DNA of 54,260 bases from Egibacteraceae bacterium (GTDB lineage Bacteria; Actinomycetota; Nitriliruptoria; Euzebyales; Egibacteraceae), in assembly GCA_040905805.1 (NCBI GenBank), contig JBBDQS010000138.1, positions 16,879 to 71,138 of the forward strand, written 5' to 3'. The notes below the pieces were generated by a model. That model searched no databases, was not told the DNA's origin, and was given only the letters and a program-made list of their open reading frames with translations. A program made the position numbers and the translations under genes. Below, piece by piece: positions 1 through 8,914 of this stretch (position 1 is the stretch's first letter; each line of letters opens with the position of its first letter).

Positions 1-848
1 TCGGCCGCGGCCGCGGTGACGGCCGCGGTGACCATCGCGCGGCGCAGCCCCGACGGCAGAGCGGCGAGCTGCTTGTCGACCAACCCGCTGGCCGCGTTCT
101 TGGCGGTGTCCAGATCGGTGGGGGCCATGTCGGGACAGGCAGCGGTGTGCAGCCGCCGCTCGGCGGCGATGAGCTCACCCAGTCCCCCATCGCCGTCACC
201 GTAAGGATCGAGCTCGGCGAGGCGCTGGTTGACCTCGGCGAGCGCGATGGCGACCTGAGCGGGTGTTGCCTGCCACGTGCCGACGGTGGCGCCCGGGGCG
301 GAGGTGGCTTCGGCGGCTTGCACGTCAGCGAGCGTGTGCCCGTGCACGCTGTCGATCTCGCCTGCGGCCAGCTGACCGTAGCGTTGGGTGGCCTTGGCTT
401 GGATCTTGGCCTTGGAGGGCGAGTCGGAGGGGTAGGCGGGGTTGAGCCAGTGCACCAGCGCACTGCCGCTGACCAGCTGGGGATGCGCGAAGCCCTGCGC
501 CGCCGCGAGCTCCTGCAGCTGGGCCTCGGGGAGGCTGGCCAGCACGTCAGCGGCGCCGACGGCGATGGCAGCATTCCAGTCCTGCTGGTCGTCACCGACG
601 AGACCAGACTGGTCGAGCTCTGCGGTGGCTGTGGTGACCAGCCAGCCGAGATCCTCGTAGAAGTGCGCGGGATCGCTGTGCTCGGCGAGTCCCGCGATCA
701 GCGCGGCGGTGTGGGCGAGCTTGCCCTCGGGCGAAGCAGTGTCAGGGGTCTCCTCGACAAGCTCATCGGCGGGGTCATCGACGAGCTCGCCGTCGTCGGC
801 GGGGGCAACGGTGAAAGCCTCGTGGGTCTTCGCGCTGTCGCTGCCCAC
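1..848 (-). CDS. Hypothetical ICE protein, partial (C-terminal part off the left edge)
   Basis: An open minus-strand frame of about 282 codons starts with GTG at 848, three codons after the stop of the preceding gene, and stays open to the window edge. The visible product is acidic at the N terminus (residues 1-45 are rich in Asp, Glu and Pro), then alternates helical Ala/Leu/Glu-rich stretches. It contains no motif I recognise and no membrane segment. Being last in the DnaB operon suggests a backbone function such as DNA processing, but nothing in the sequence shows it. The codon pattern (G/C at third positions, no stops over 848 bases) supports it as real. The full length is unknown. Confidence 0.65.
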   Translation of the reverse strand, partial: MGSDSAKTHEAFTVAPADDGELVDDPADELVEETPDTASPEGKLAHTAALIAGLAEHSDPAHFYEDLGWLVTTATAELDQSGLVGDDQQDWNAAIAVGAADVLASLPEAQLQELAAAQGFAHPQLVSGSALVHWLNPAYPSDSPSKAKIQAKATQRYGQLAAGEIDSVHGHTLADVQAAEATSAPGATVGTWQATPAQVAIALAEVNQRLAELDPYGDGDGGLGELIAAERRLHTAACPDMAPTDLDTAKNAASGLVDKQLAALPSGLRRAMVTAAVTAAAA

Positions 849-851
849 CGC

Positions 852-1178
852 CTACGCCTCCGCCTCGATGTTCAGCAAACCGTCGAGGGCGGTCTCCACG
901 GCGTCGCGCAGCGCCATGCCGTCAGCGGGTGCGTCGAGGGGCGCGAGGTCGACCGTGCGTCCGTTGGCGTTCTCGGTCCAGAACTCGACACGGTCGTCCA
1001 GTGCCACCGCCGAGGTCGCGTTGAGCCGATCCCGCCAGATGTCCGCGGCGGGTTCCAGCGGCACCCATGAGGCGTGGTGGTGGCTGCCGTGGACGCCCAG
1101 AACGCCGACGGGGCGGGTGGCCGCGCCCGTCGTGGGGTCGTTGGCCAGCAGCACCCACAGCTGTGGCGCGGTGGTCAC
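852..1178 (-). CDS. Hypothetical 108-aa protein of the DnaB operon
   Basis: The GTG start at 1178 overlaps the TGA of dnaB as GTGA, which argues for translational coupling and fixes the start. The 108-aa product has a short hydrophobic strand near the N terminus (WVLLAND), a His-rich spot (GSHHHASW) and an acidic C terminus. It has no signal peptide and no recognisable domain. It looks like a small soluble accessory protein. I cannot assign a function. It is followed after three bases by the next, partial, gene, so the two were probably co-transcribed with dnaB. Confidence 0.65.
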   Translation of the reverse strand: MTTAPQLWVLLANDPTTGAATRPVGVLGVHGSHHHASWVPLEPAADIWRDRLNATSAVALDDRVEFWTENANGRTVDLAPLDAPADGMALRDAVETALDGLLNIEAEA

Positions 1179-2575
1179 GGCGCCTCCCGGGTGGTGGCCG
1201 GGGCGAACTGTGCACGCTCGGCGTGGAAGACCAGGGGCACCATGCCCAGCGCACCGTTGCGGTGCTTGGCCACCGCCAGCTCGGCAGCGCCGGTCACAGG
1301 GGGCTGGGCCTGGTAGGCCGCTTCGCGGTACAGCAGCCAGACCAGGTCGGCGTCCTGCTCGAGCCCGCCGGAGCCGCGCAGGTCCGCCAGCTGCGGTCGG
1401 CGGTCGGTGCGTTCCTCGGGGCGGCGGGACAGCTGAGACAGCGCGAGCACCGGCAGCTCCAGCTCCTTGGCGAGCAGCTTGAGGCTGCGGGAGGTCTCGG
1501 CGAGCTCGCTGGCGTGGTTGTCCATCCGCCGGGGTGGGGCGAGCAGCTGCAGGTAGTCCACGACGACGAGCGCGAGGCCGTGCCGGCGTTGCAGCCGGCG
1601 GGCGCGGGCGCGCACGTCCGAGGCCGACAGCCCGGGCGAGTCGTCCAGGTGCAGCGGCGCGTCGGCGAGGCGGCCGACCGCCCCCGAGATCGCCGCCCAA
1701 TCCGGGTCGCCCAGCTGGCCGGTGCGCAGACGCGACAGCGGCAGGCGGCACTCCGCGGACAGGATGCGCTGGACAATCTCGCCAGCGGACATCTCCAGGG
1801 AGAACAGCGCGACGGGCTGGCGCAGCCGAACAGCGGCGTGGGTGGCGATGTTGACCGCCAGGGCGCTCTTGCCGAGCCCGGGCCGGGCGGCCAGCAGCAC
1901 CAGCGAGGCGGGCTGCAGGCCGGCGGTGAGCCGGTCAAGGTCCGGGTAGCCGGTGGCCAAGCCGGTCACGGGCCCTTGGCCCTCAAGGGCCTCAAGGCGC
2001 GCCAGCTGGTCGGTGACGAGGCCGCGGAGGGCGGACAGCTCACCGGGGGTGCGGCGGGCGGCGTGCTCGTGCAGCAGCGTCTCGGCCTGGTCGGCGATCT
2101 CCACGGCTGTGTCGCCGTTGTCGGGGTACATGGCCAGCCGGGCGATCTGGCTGGCAGCGTCGAGGATGCGGCGGCGCAGCGCGCAGTCGGCGACGATCCT
2201 GGCGTAGTAGGGGGCGGTGGCGGTCGTGGGGGTCGCCGACATGAGGTCGGCGAGCGCCACGGCACCGCCGACGTCGGCGAGCTGGCCGCGGCGCTCGAGC
2301 TCGTCGCCGACGGTGATCGGGTCGGCGGGCTCGCCGGCGTCGTGCAGGCCGGTGATGGTCTCGAACACGGTGCGGTTGGTTCCGCGGTAGAAGTCGGCGG
2401 GGCGCAGGATCTCGCTGACTTCGTCGATGGCGCTGGCCGACAGCAGCATCGCGCCGAGCACGCTGCCCTCCGCGTCGAGGTTGTGGGGTGGCGCCTGGCC
2501 GCTGGGGGCGCTCGGGCCCGGCCGTGGGCCGCTGCGGGGGCCGACGTGGCGGGCGGATGCGGGAGCAGCGCTCAT
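1175..2575 (-). CDS. dnaB: Replicative DNA helicase, DnaB family
   Basis: A 466-aa hexameric-helicase family protein that would unwind DNA ahead of a replisome. It shows the DnaB N-terminal domain (NLDAEGSVLGAMLL at 32-45), a linker, and the RecA-like C-terminal domain with Walker A ARPGLGKSA (230-238), Walker B VVVDYLQLL (337-345), the DLRGSGGLEQDAD motif (398-410) and the AKHRNG arginine-finger region (436-441). The ATG at 2575 overlaps the TGA of the DUF4417-like gene as ATGA; longer frames upstream of it read as out-of-frame noise. It is full length for DnaB. A DnaB carried by an ICE suggests element-encoded autonomous replication after excision, independent of or recruiting the host helicase. 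This role is inferred. Confidence 0.93.
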   Translation of the reverse strand: MSAAPASARHVGPRSGPRPGPSAPSGQAPPHNLDAEGSVLGAMLLSASAIDEVSEILRPADFYRGTNRTVFETITGLHDAGEPADPITVGDELERRGQLADVGGAVALADLMSATPTTATAPYYARIVADCALRRRILDAASQIARLAMYPDNGDTAVEIADQAETLLHEHAARRTPGELSALRGLVTDQLARLEALEGQGPVTGLATGYPDLDRLTAGLQPASLVLLAARPGLGKSALAVNIATHAAVRLRQPVALFSLEMSAGEIVQRILSAECRLPLSRLRTGQLGDPDWAAISGAVGRLADAPLHLDDSPGLSASDVRARARRLQRRHGLALVVVDYLQLLAPPRRMDNHASELAETSRSLKLLAKELELPVLALSQLSRRPEERTDRRPQLADLRGSGGLEQDADLVWLLYREAAYQAQPPVTGAAELAVAKHRNGALGMVPLVFHAERAQFAPATTREAP

Positions 2576-3732
2576 GCCGTTGGCTCCTCCACCACCATCT
2601 GCTTGCCGTCCAGGCGCCACGTCGGCGGCGGCTCGGCGAGCAGGTCGGCGTAGTAGCGGACGCTGGCGGCGAACGCGTCGTGGTCGTGCGCGTGGGCGTC
2701 CACGCGTCCCTGTGGGGTCATGACGGCGCCGTGGCGGGCGTACTGCTGGGGGTTCTGGGACACCAGGACGAGGCGATCGCCGAACAGCGCGTGCAGCTCG
2801 CGGATGCGGCTGCGTCGGGAGGTGCCGCAGGCGATCAGCCGTGTGCCGGCGGGCAGCAGCAGCGACAGGTAGGCCAGGCCGGGCAGCGCCATGTCGTTCC
2901 ACGAGGCGTCGCGGCGGAACGTCTGCAGGTTGATCGCCACGGCTGCCGGCGCGGTATCGGCCAGCCAGGCGCCGTAGCGGTCGAGGTCCTCCTGGCGGAA
3001 CCAGTACAGGTTGGGCACCGCCGGTACGCCGGCGTCGCACAGCTCTTGGGCGAGCAAGAGGTTGCGGCGGAAGTTCAGGAGGTGCTCGGCGCGCGGCTGG
3101 TTGCCGTACATCGAGTAGTTGCACGCCAGCACGAGGTCCCACTGCTGCTCGGCGAGGCGTGGGATCAGCTGGCGGCGGCGAGTCCAGAACGCCTCGACGA
3201 GGGGATCCTCGCCGTAGCCGACGAGCACGGCCAACTGGTCGTGGTGCAGGCCCAGAGCCTCGCGTGCGGTCGTGTCCGTGAAGCGGGGCACGACGCGGTG
3301 GCTGGTTGGGCTGAACACCCGCCGTAGCCCGACCGCGTACGCGGGCCACCGAAGGTCAGCGTCGAAGCGGGCGAGGTCGTGACCGTCCACCTGCGGGATG
3401 AACGGCGGTAGCGCGGCGGGCAGCCGGGCCTCGAGCACGATGTCGTCGAAAGCGACCGTGCCGCCCACGTCGCGCATCCATGCCGCGATGTCGGTCCGGC
3501 TGCCGCAGCGGATCGGACACTGCCCGCAGCCCGCCTCACCCGCGGCCGCCGCATCGCTCCGGGCGCACCCGCAGTAGGAGCAGCTGGAGTTGCACCCCGA
3601 GCACACCGGCTCGGCCGCTTCGGGGTTGCCGACGAAGAACGAGCACCGCGAGCAGTCACAACCTCGCGCCGGAACAGGCACGGAAGCGGCCCGGGGCAGA
3701 CTGGCCTCTTGGCTGGAACCACACACAACCAT
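2572..3732 (-). CDS. DUF4417-like protein with Cys-rich N terminus
   Basis: A 386-aa protein with two parts. Residues 25-76 hold eleven cysteines in three clusters (CDCSRC at 25-30, CSGCNSSCSYCGC at 44-56, CGQCPIRC at 69-76), which look like a metal or Fe-S binding module. The rest (about 120-330) resembles the DUF4417 family of phage and plasmid proteins: a YGEDPLVEAFW block, a CNYSMYGNQP block, an Arg-containing helix and a VPNLYWF block. No biochemical role is established to my knowledge. Its stop overlaps the dnaB start (ATGA), so it is probably made together with the helicase. The start is the ATG at 3732 with no clear ribosome binding site; a slightly later GTG is possible. Confidence 0.7.
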   Translation of the reverse strand: MVVCGSSQEASLPRAASVPVPARGCDCSRCSFFVGNPEAAEPVCSGCNSSCSYCGCARSDAAAAGEAGCGQCPIRCGSRTDIAAWMRDVGGTVAFDDIVLEARLPAALPPFIPQVDGHDLARFDADLRWPAYAVGLRRVFSPTSHRVVPRFTDTTAREALGLHHDQLAVLVGYGEDPLVEAFWTRRRQLIPRLAEQQWDLVLACNYSMYGNQPRAEHLLNFRRNLLLAQELCDAGVPAVPNLYWFRQEDLDRYGAWLADTAPAAVAINLQTFRRDASWNDMALPGLAYLSLLLPAGTRLIACGTSRRSRIRELHALFGDRLVLVSQNPQQYARHGAVMTPQGRVDAHAHDHDAFAASVRYYADLLAEPPPTWRLDGKQMVVEEPTA

Positions 3733-3958
3733 AAACTAGCATGTGTTACCATGAATAGTCTAGGACGCCTGGCCGGGCTCGAAGCCAAGTTCGACCTCGA
3801 CGCCGAAGACGACGCCCCGAGATGCAGGCGGGGTGGCCTGACACGCGGCGGCCGACCGGGTTGTCTCGGCCCCACCGTAGGGTTGACAGAGGCTCAAGGC
3901 GCAGCCGGTCCGGTCCGGTTACGGTTTGAGCACGCCACCAAGGGAGACGTGGACAGCG

Positions 3959-4699
3959 ATGGGCGACCGCAGCACGATCGAGTGGACCGAGGCGACATGG
4001 AACCCCGTCACCGGCTGCACGAAGGTGTCGGCAGGCTGTGACAACTGCTACGCCGAGACGTTCGCGGAACGGTGGCGCGGTATCCCCGGCCACCCGTACG
4101 AGCAGGGCTTCGACCTGAGGTTCTGGCCCGAACGGCTCGACCAGCCCCTTCGGTGGAAGCGTCCGCGGGTCATCTTCGTCAACTCAATGAGCGACCTTTT
4201 CCACCAGCGCGTCCCCGCGTCCTACGTCGACCGGGTCCTCGACACGATCAGGGCGACGCCGCACCACACGTACCAGGTACTCACGAAGCGTCCCGGAAAA
4301 ATGGCGTCGGTCATGCGGCAGCTCCAGCCCGAACCACTCGACAACCTGTGGCTGGGCACGTCCGTCGAGGACGACGACCACGTCAGCCGGGTCGACCACG
4401 TCCGCGCAACCCCGGCAGCGGTCAGGTTCCTGTCCCTCGAGCCGCTCCTCGGCCCGGTGCCATCACTCGCCCTGACCGGGATCGACTGGGTCATCGTGGG
4501 CGGCGAGTCAGGGCCCGGTCACCGACCGATCGACGCCGGGTGGGTCCGCGACATCCGCGACCGCTGCAACGACGCCGGTGTCGCGTTCTTCTTCAAGCAG
4601 TGGGGCGGGGTACGTCCGAAGTCAGGCGGGCGCGCCCTCGACGGACGCACGTGGGACGAGATGCCGAACGCAGCCGTTGCGGAACCCGCCGCCGTCTAG
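3959..4699 (+). CDS. DUF5131 (phage Gp37/Gp68) family three-Cys-motif protein
   Basis: A 246-aa member of the DUF5131 family, found in phages and mobile islands. The hallmark three-cysteine motif is C20, C27 and C30 (GCTKVSAGCDNCYAE), which suggests an Fe-S cluster. Other family blocks are VNSMSDLF, LTKRP, NLWLGTSVED, FLSLEPLLGP, IVGGESGP and FFFKQWGG. The length is normal for the family. The start at 3959 is chosen because AGGGAG precedes it at the right distance; an upstream ATG at 3926 would add 11 residues with no family match. It is known to occur with TcmP, whose gene here is convergent and shares the stop CTAG. Function is unknown; a defence or nucleic-acid modification role is a guess. 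Confidence 0.88.
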   Translation: MGDRSTIEWTEATWNPVTGCTKVSAGCDNCYAETFAERWRGIPGHPYEQGFDLRFWPERLDQPLRWKRPRVIFVNSMSDLFHQRVPASYVDRVLDTIRATPHHTYQVLTKRPGKMASVMRQLQPEPLDNLWLGTSVEDDDHVSRVDHVRATPAAVRFLSLEPLLGPVPSLALTGIDWVIVGGESGPGHRPIDAGWVRDIRDRCNDAGVAFFFKQWGGVRPKSGGRALDGRTWDEMPNAAVAEPAAV

Positions 4700-5832
4700 G
4701 TTGCTGCTTCCCGGAACGTCACGTACGAGTTATCGGGAAACGAGCCCTTTCGGCGCTCCTTCCCGGGGACGCTCACGTCGGAGACGTGCTCCGCTTCCAT
4801 CAGCTTCAGTGCTCTAGTCTTCAAGTGGCCCTCCAGGAACGGGGTGTCGCAGACCACGAACTCCTTCAGCCGTTGCACCGACACGGTCTGACCGGCGAAC
4901 CGCTCAAGGATGGCTTCCTGCAACGGACGGGTGTCGACGTTGTCGCGGGAGAACAGGACCTGCTGTCCGCCGAGCCGCGCGCGGAACTCGTAGCCGCCGC
5001 CGGGATCGACTTTCCACATGGCCTCCTTCATCTTGCTGAGGCCGGTGGGATGGCGGGTGGCGTACACGAGGTCGTAGCAGGGCTGGCCGCTCATCGACCA
5101 CATCCGGAACGCCTGAACGTACTTGAACTCGGCAACCCGCCTGAGCTGTTCGGCGTACAGGTCGATGAGGAACGCACGACGTTCGTAGGTGTCCATCTGC
5201 TTCGCTTCGTGCCACTCGGGCGTGCCGAGGAGCTCGTCGAGCGGCGTTTCGAACGCGTCATGATCAGTCCATCGGCTGGCGCTCTGAATGGCGAAGTTGG
5301 CGATCAACTCGCACCCGTCGAACGACAGAAGCTCGGCCACCTGATCCATGCGGATGCCCTTCACACCGTACGGATCGATCAGGGCCAGAGTTGGAGCGCC
5401 GACGGCGCGCTGGCGTCGGAGCATTTCGATCATCTCCTGTGCGACCGCGGCGAACGGTGAGTTGATCACCTCCCACTCGACCCGCGCACCGGCGGGCAGC
5501 CGGCCGTCTAGGTACGCCGCGACACGGGTGCGGAGCCGGTCAGCATGCTTCTTCTTCGTTTCGCAGAAGACGAACCTGAACTCGCACCCTGCGAGGATGT
5601 CGGCGGTGTCCCGACGGTTCAGCAGCGCGTCGAGCGCCACGAGCGGCGATCCCATCTCGCCTGTCGTATACCGCCCGGACCCTGCGAGTCCGTCGAAGTA
5701 GAGCAGGCGTTGACGGCGGCGCCCCAGGATCGGATACCAAGCATCCAGGTAGCCGCGGAGGATCCTGTGCTTGGCTTCGGTCTGGGGAGCCATCTTGAGG
5801 TCGTCGTCGTACGCGTCGCCGTCGTCGCTCAA
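4696..5832 (-). CDS. tcmP: Three-Cys-motif partner protein TcmP
   Basis: A 378-aa protein matching the TcmP family, named because it accompanies three-Cys-motif (DUF5131) proteins. Family features are QTEAKHRILRGYLDAW near the N terminus, LLYFDGLAGSGRY followed by GSPLVALDAL, a CEFRFVFCE strand, and ALIDPYGVKG near the middle; the layout recalls a Rossmann-like enzyme fold. The start is set at TTG 5832, where AGGGGGG lies about nine bases upstream; a longer frame to 6078 has no family match. The stop codon is the same CTAG that ends the DUF5131 gene on the other strand. Partner function is undetermined in the family. The gene is divergent from the truncated ATPase at 6077. Confidence 0.85.
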   Translation of the reverse strand: MSDDGDAYDDDLKMAPQTEAKHRILRGYLDAWYPILGRRRQRLLYFDGLAGSGRYTTGEMGSPLVALDALLNRRDTADILAGCEFRFVFCETKKKHADRLRTRVAAYLDGRLPAGARVEWEVINSPFAAVAQEMIEMLRRQRAVGAPTLALIDPYGVKGIRMDQVAELLSFDGCELIANFAIQSASRWTDHDAFETPLDELLGTPEWHEAKQMDTYERRAFLIDLYAEQLRRVAEFKYVQAFRMWSMSGQPCYDLVYATRHPTGLSKMKEAMWKVDPGGGYEFRARLGGQQVLFSRDNVDTRPLQEAILERFAGQTVSVQRLKEFVVCDTPFLEGHLKTRALKLMEAEHVSDVSVPGKERRKGSFPDNSYVTFREAAT

Positions 5833-6076
5833 AATGTCGTCCCCCCTCAAACAGACCTCTGACAAGGTAACAAGGCCACCGGATTCCTCCGAGGATATGC
5901 TGGTGCACCGCTGCGCATCGACTCGTGGTGCCGTCCGCGAGCTCGTGCCCTGCGATAAGGCTCGCCGGAACTCGAAGCTCAGCTCGCGGACGACGACTGA
6001 CCCGCTGCGTCGACCGCCTGCGCCTGGGTGCGCCAGATGGGCGGAGCCGTCGCACCCAGTTGTTACGGTGAACCCC

Positions 6077-6853
6077 ATGAAACCGGTAGGCGCGAAGATC
6101 GAGGGCTACAGGCGGTTCGGCGAGTCGAACCACGGGATCGACCTGCGCGGCGACCTCCTGGCCGTGGTCGGCCCGAACGAGGCGGGGAAGTCGTCGCTGC
6201 TCGACGCGCTGCTCCGTTTTGGGGACTCCGACCCGATCGACGGCGACGACCTGACCCGGAGCGGGGACGGCACTGCTCGGATCGAGGTGGTGTACCGGCT
6301 CGATGACGAGGACAAGGCGTCGCTCCACGAGAGGTTCGACCCGGCCCTGTCGGCCGAGGTGACACGCCTCGTAGTCGCCCGTGACCACAAGGGACGACGA
6401 TCGGTTCTGCTGAGAGGTCGTGTGCCGAAGCCCTCGGACCTCCTCGACCGCCCGATCAAGAAGCTCGCGGCCGCCCGGAAGAAGCACGGGAACCGGCTCG
6501 ACGACGAAACCGCGACCGAGCTTATCGAACTGCTGGACGCGTTAGCCAGCGGGAAGCCGCCGACCGAGCCGCCGAGAGAACTGCGCGCGTACGCCGACAG
6601 CACCCTTGCCGAACCGGAGGCCGACCCAGCCGACCGTCAGGTCGCAGAGGCACTGAACCGGGTGCTCCGGCTGGCCCACCGGAACCCGAACCAGGCCATG
6701 TCCTCGTACCTGTGGAAGCACAGGGCACCGGAGTTCCTCAAGTTCACGACCGCGGACAGGGACCTGCGCGCGGCGTACACGATCACGGAGAAGGGCAAGG
6801 AGCGGTGGAACGCCGCCCTGCACAACCTCGCCCGCTTCTCCGGGCTCGGCTAG
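6077..6853 (+). CDS. Truncated OLD-like/AAA ATPase (N-terminal half only)
   Basis: A 258-aa protein that begins like an OLD-family or RecF-like ATPase: an N-terminal strand pair, then Walker A GPNEAGKSS at 32-40, then an insert ending in APEFLKFTTADRDLRAAY, which resembles the segment before the second half of OLD-type ATPases. The frame then stops, and no ABC signature, Walker B (DEPE-like) or TOPRIM nuclease domain follows in any frame before the convergent gene ends at 6925. Full-length relatives are usually well over 500 aa. It is either a decayed gene or a shortened regulatory or accessory version. The start at 6077 is the first ATG; a GTG at 6068 is the alternative. Confidence 0.65.
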   Translation: MKPVGAKIEGYRRFGESNHGIDLRGDLLAVVGPNEAGKSSLLDALLRFGDSDPIDGDDLTRSGDGTARIEVVYRLDDEDKASLHERFDPALSAEVTRLVVARDHKGRRSVLLRGRVPKPSDLLDRPIKKLAAARKKHGNRLDDETATELIELLDALASGKPPTEPPRELRAYADSTLAEPEADPADRQVAEALNRVLRLAHRNPNQAMSSYLWKHRAPEFLKFTTADRDLRAAYTITEKGKERWNAALHNLARFSGLG

Positions 6854-6924
6854 CGTTCGGTTCCTTGCGCCGGCCGCGTGGGACAACGAGCCAGGCCTGT
6901 ACCGGGTGTGCTGAGCGGGTACTG

Positions 6925-8841
6925 TCAACCGTGGGCACGCAGTAACGCCAACCGGCGAACATGGTGTGGCGGCTGTCGGTGGGTGAACGCCTCTGGTAGA
7001 GGGGGGAGGCCAATAGGCGGTTCCCACCCGTCACCCCATCGCTCGCTGGCCGTCTGTCCCATGGCGTGCAGGTCAACTGTCCAGCGTGGGATACGACCAA
7101 ACTGTTCGCCGTATTCACCCATCTGTTCGAGAGCCTGATTGAATCGATCGCGCGCGTCAATGCTTCTCGCTGTGAGGGCCAGTCTCGCATCTACCCGTAA
7201 GAAGTTGAGCGCGAACTCGGGGTGCCCGGCAAGGGCCACGTGGCGTTCCCTATCCAACTGCTTGAGTGCGGCCTTATAGAGATCGCCGCTCGGATCCAAC
7301 ATCTCTAGCTTTGTTGCATTCAGCGCGGCCAGTGGTTCAGCTTGGCGGCGCGCCGCAGCGACCCGCCAGTCGTCCGGCATCCCCATCCTTGCCGCTTGGG
7401 ACCATGATTCGGCGGCTGCTCGGGTCGCAGCGAGAAGATCCTGTGAGGCTTCACGGGGCCCAGACGTCCCAGCTCGGAGACGTCGCACCGGCACCGATGC
7501 CTCGACCAGCTTGATCTGCTGTTGCCATTCAGCAGCGTCGCGCACGCCAACCGCCCTCCTGACGTCTCCGTAGTCGGCGCGTAGCCGTTCCAATTGAGCG
7601 TCAGCGTAGCGAAACATGCGGTGGCCAGTGGCTACAATTAGTCGATCCATGTGCGTGGGCAGACGGCGCCAATCGTTGGGCGGCAGGATCGCGAGCAGTC
7701 TGCGAGCGACGACGAACGCGCCGCTGTCTTCTTCCACTCGCAATAGCTGCAGAAAGCCGCGGAGCGCTCGAACCTCGAGTTCGCCCCAGAGACCCAGCGA
7801 CGCCTGGTTGTACTGAGGGGCAGCCTGCGGTGGTAGGACGCGGCTTTTCTTGCCGGTTATTCTGGCGATGCTGATGATTCGCAGGGCGGCATGGAACAGT
7901 AGCCGGGCCTCTCCTGGTCGAAAGTCATGCAGTCCATTGCGCTGCTCCGCAGCATGGAGTAACCGGGCGACCTCTCCAGACGTCAAGTCCACCTCGTACT
8001 GGAGCGCTCGATCCAACAGCATTCGAAGGTCGTTGGGCAAGTCGTCCATCGTATCCAAAGACAGGGGTAACGAATATGTCATAGCCCATGTCTTTACCTC
8101 ATCGGCAGGAACGAGTGACATCACAAACCGAAGGACATATTTGCCCCTTTGTGGATCGCTGGCGGCTTGGCTACTCCCATCTCTGCTGGCTAGTTCCACC
8201 CCAGCTATCTGATCGATGAGGTCAGCGTTGAAAGTATTGTCGAATAGCCCCAATGCGGCCTTAATATCGAAAACTCGCAGGCCCCCAATTCGGCCCGATT
8301 GATCAAGGTTAGCCTCATCGTCCTGCTCAGATTCAGTGGGGCGCCGTGTAGTCATCCAGGGGTAGTGGCGGCCAGAACCTGTGTAGTCCTCGGGCACCGT
8401 TGGGACGGTTACGGATTCTGCCAACGCTTCGTACGCGCGGGTCATCAACTGTCTGAGCCGCCGCGGTTGGAGCCACTCGATTTCCGAGGGGCGTAACCTC
8501 CGGGTGTCTGCTCGAACGCGGATATCGGCGATCTTTTCGCGGGGAGGGCCCAGCAACCCGTAGAACTGGCCGACGGCATCGAGGCCACGTCGCTGGTCAC
8601 GAGCGTCCCCGTCGGTGCCAGTGAGGCTGATTGCCCGCAGCAGCTCCTCTGCTAGCGCGATCCGCTCGTGCCACATGTCGTTGAGCACCGCGTTGGCTAC
8701 CCGTCCAGCGAAGATCGGAGGCACAGGCGTTGTTGGTTGCCTACGTTTGAACGCCGCCGCCCGCCAGTTCGTCAGCAAGGCTTTCACTTCGGTAGCCGTG
8801 GGGCGCCGAGACGAACTAGCGGCTGATTGCCGGATCTGCAT
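6925..8841 (-). CDS. Hypothetical 638-aa protein, no recognised family
   Basis: A long soluble, mostly helical protein without signal peptide, membrane segment or nucleotide-binding motif. It has repeated Arg/Leu/Ala-rich helices throughout and a His-rich C-terminal tail (HRQPPHHVRR). Base composition is visibly less GC-rich than the transfer genes and uses more A/T-ending codons, which suggests separate acquisition. The ATG at 8841 is preferred because AGGTGA lies six bases upstream; a GTG at 8847 is also in frame. It is divergent from the Cys-rich gene at 8915, with about 70 bases between, so a shared promoter region is likely. It may be a toxin-like or defence effector given its cargo position, but nothing in the sequence shows this. 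Confidence 0.75.
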   Translation of the reverse strand: MQIRQSAASSSRRPTATEVKALLTNWRAAAFKRRQPTTPVPPIFAGRVANAVLNDMWHERIALAEELLRAISLTGTDGDARDQRRGLDAVGQFYGLLGPPREKIADIRVRADTRRLRPSEIEWLQPRRLRQLMTRAYEALAESVTVPTVPEDYTGSGRHYPWMTTRRPTESEQDDEANLDQSGRIGGLRVFDIKAALGLFDNTFNADLIDQIAGVELASRDGSSQAASDPQRGKYVLRFVMSLVPADEVKTWAMTYSLPLSLDTMDDLPNDLRMLLDRALQYEVDLTSGEVARLLHAAEQRNGLHDFRPGEARLLFHAALRIISIARITGKKSRVLPPQAAPQYNQASLGLWGELEVRALRGFLQLLRVEEDSGAFVVARRLLAILPPNDWRRLPTHMDRLIVATGHRMFRYADAQLERLRADYGDVRRAVGVRDAAEWQQQIKLVEASVPVRRLRAGTSGPREASQDLLAATRAAAESWSQAARMGMPDDWRVAAARRQAEPLAALNATKLEMLDPSGDLYKAALKQLDRERHVALAGHPEFALNFLRVDARLALTARSIDARDRFNQALEQMGEYGEQFGRIPRWTVDLHAMGQTASERWGDGWEPPIGLPPLPEAFTHRQPPHHVRRLALLRAHG

Positions 8842-8914
8842 ACCCACTCACCTGTGGACCGTTGCGCGGAGTCCATCGTACGGCCCAGGCATACGCCGAC
8901 GACAAGGAGCTCCC

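Noticed and set aside
3751-4041. Small plus-strand frame starting MNSLGRLAGLEAKFDLD
   Set aside because: It overlaps the DUF5131 gene in another frame and shows no ribosome binding site or family match; it may be a gene remnant but cannot be supported.
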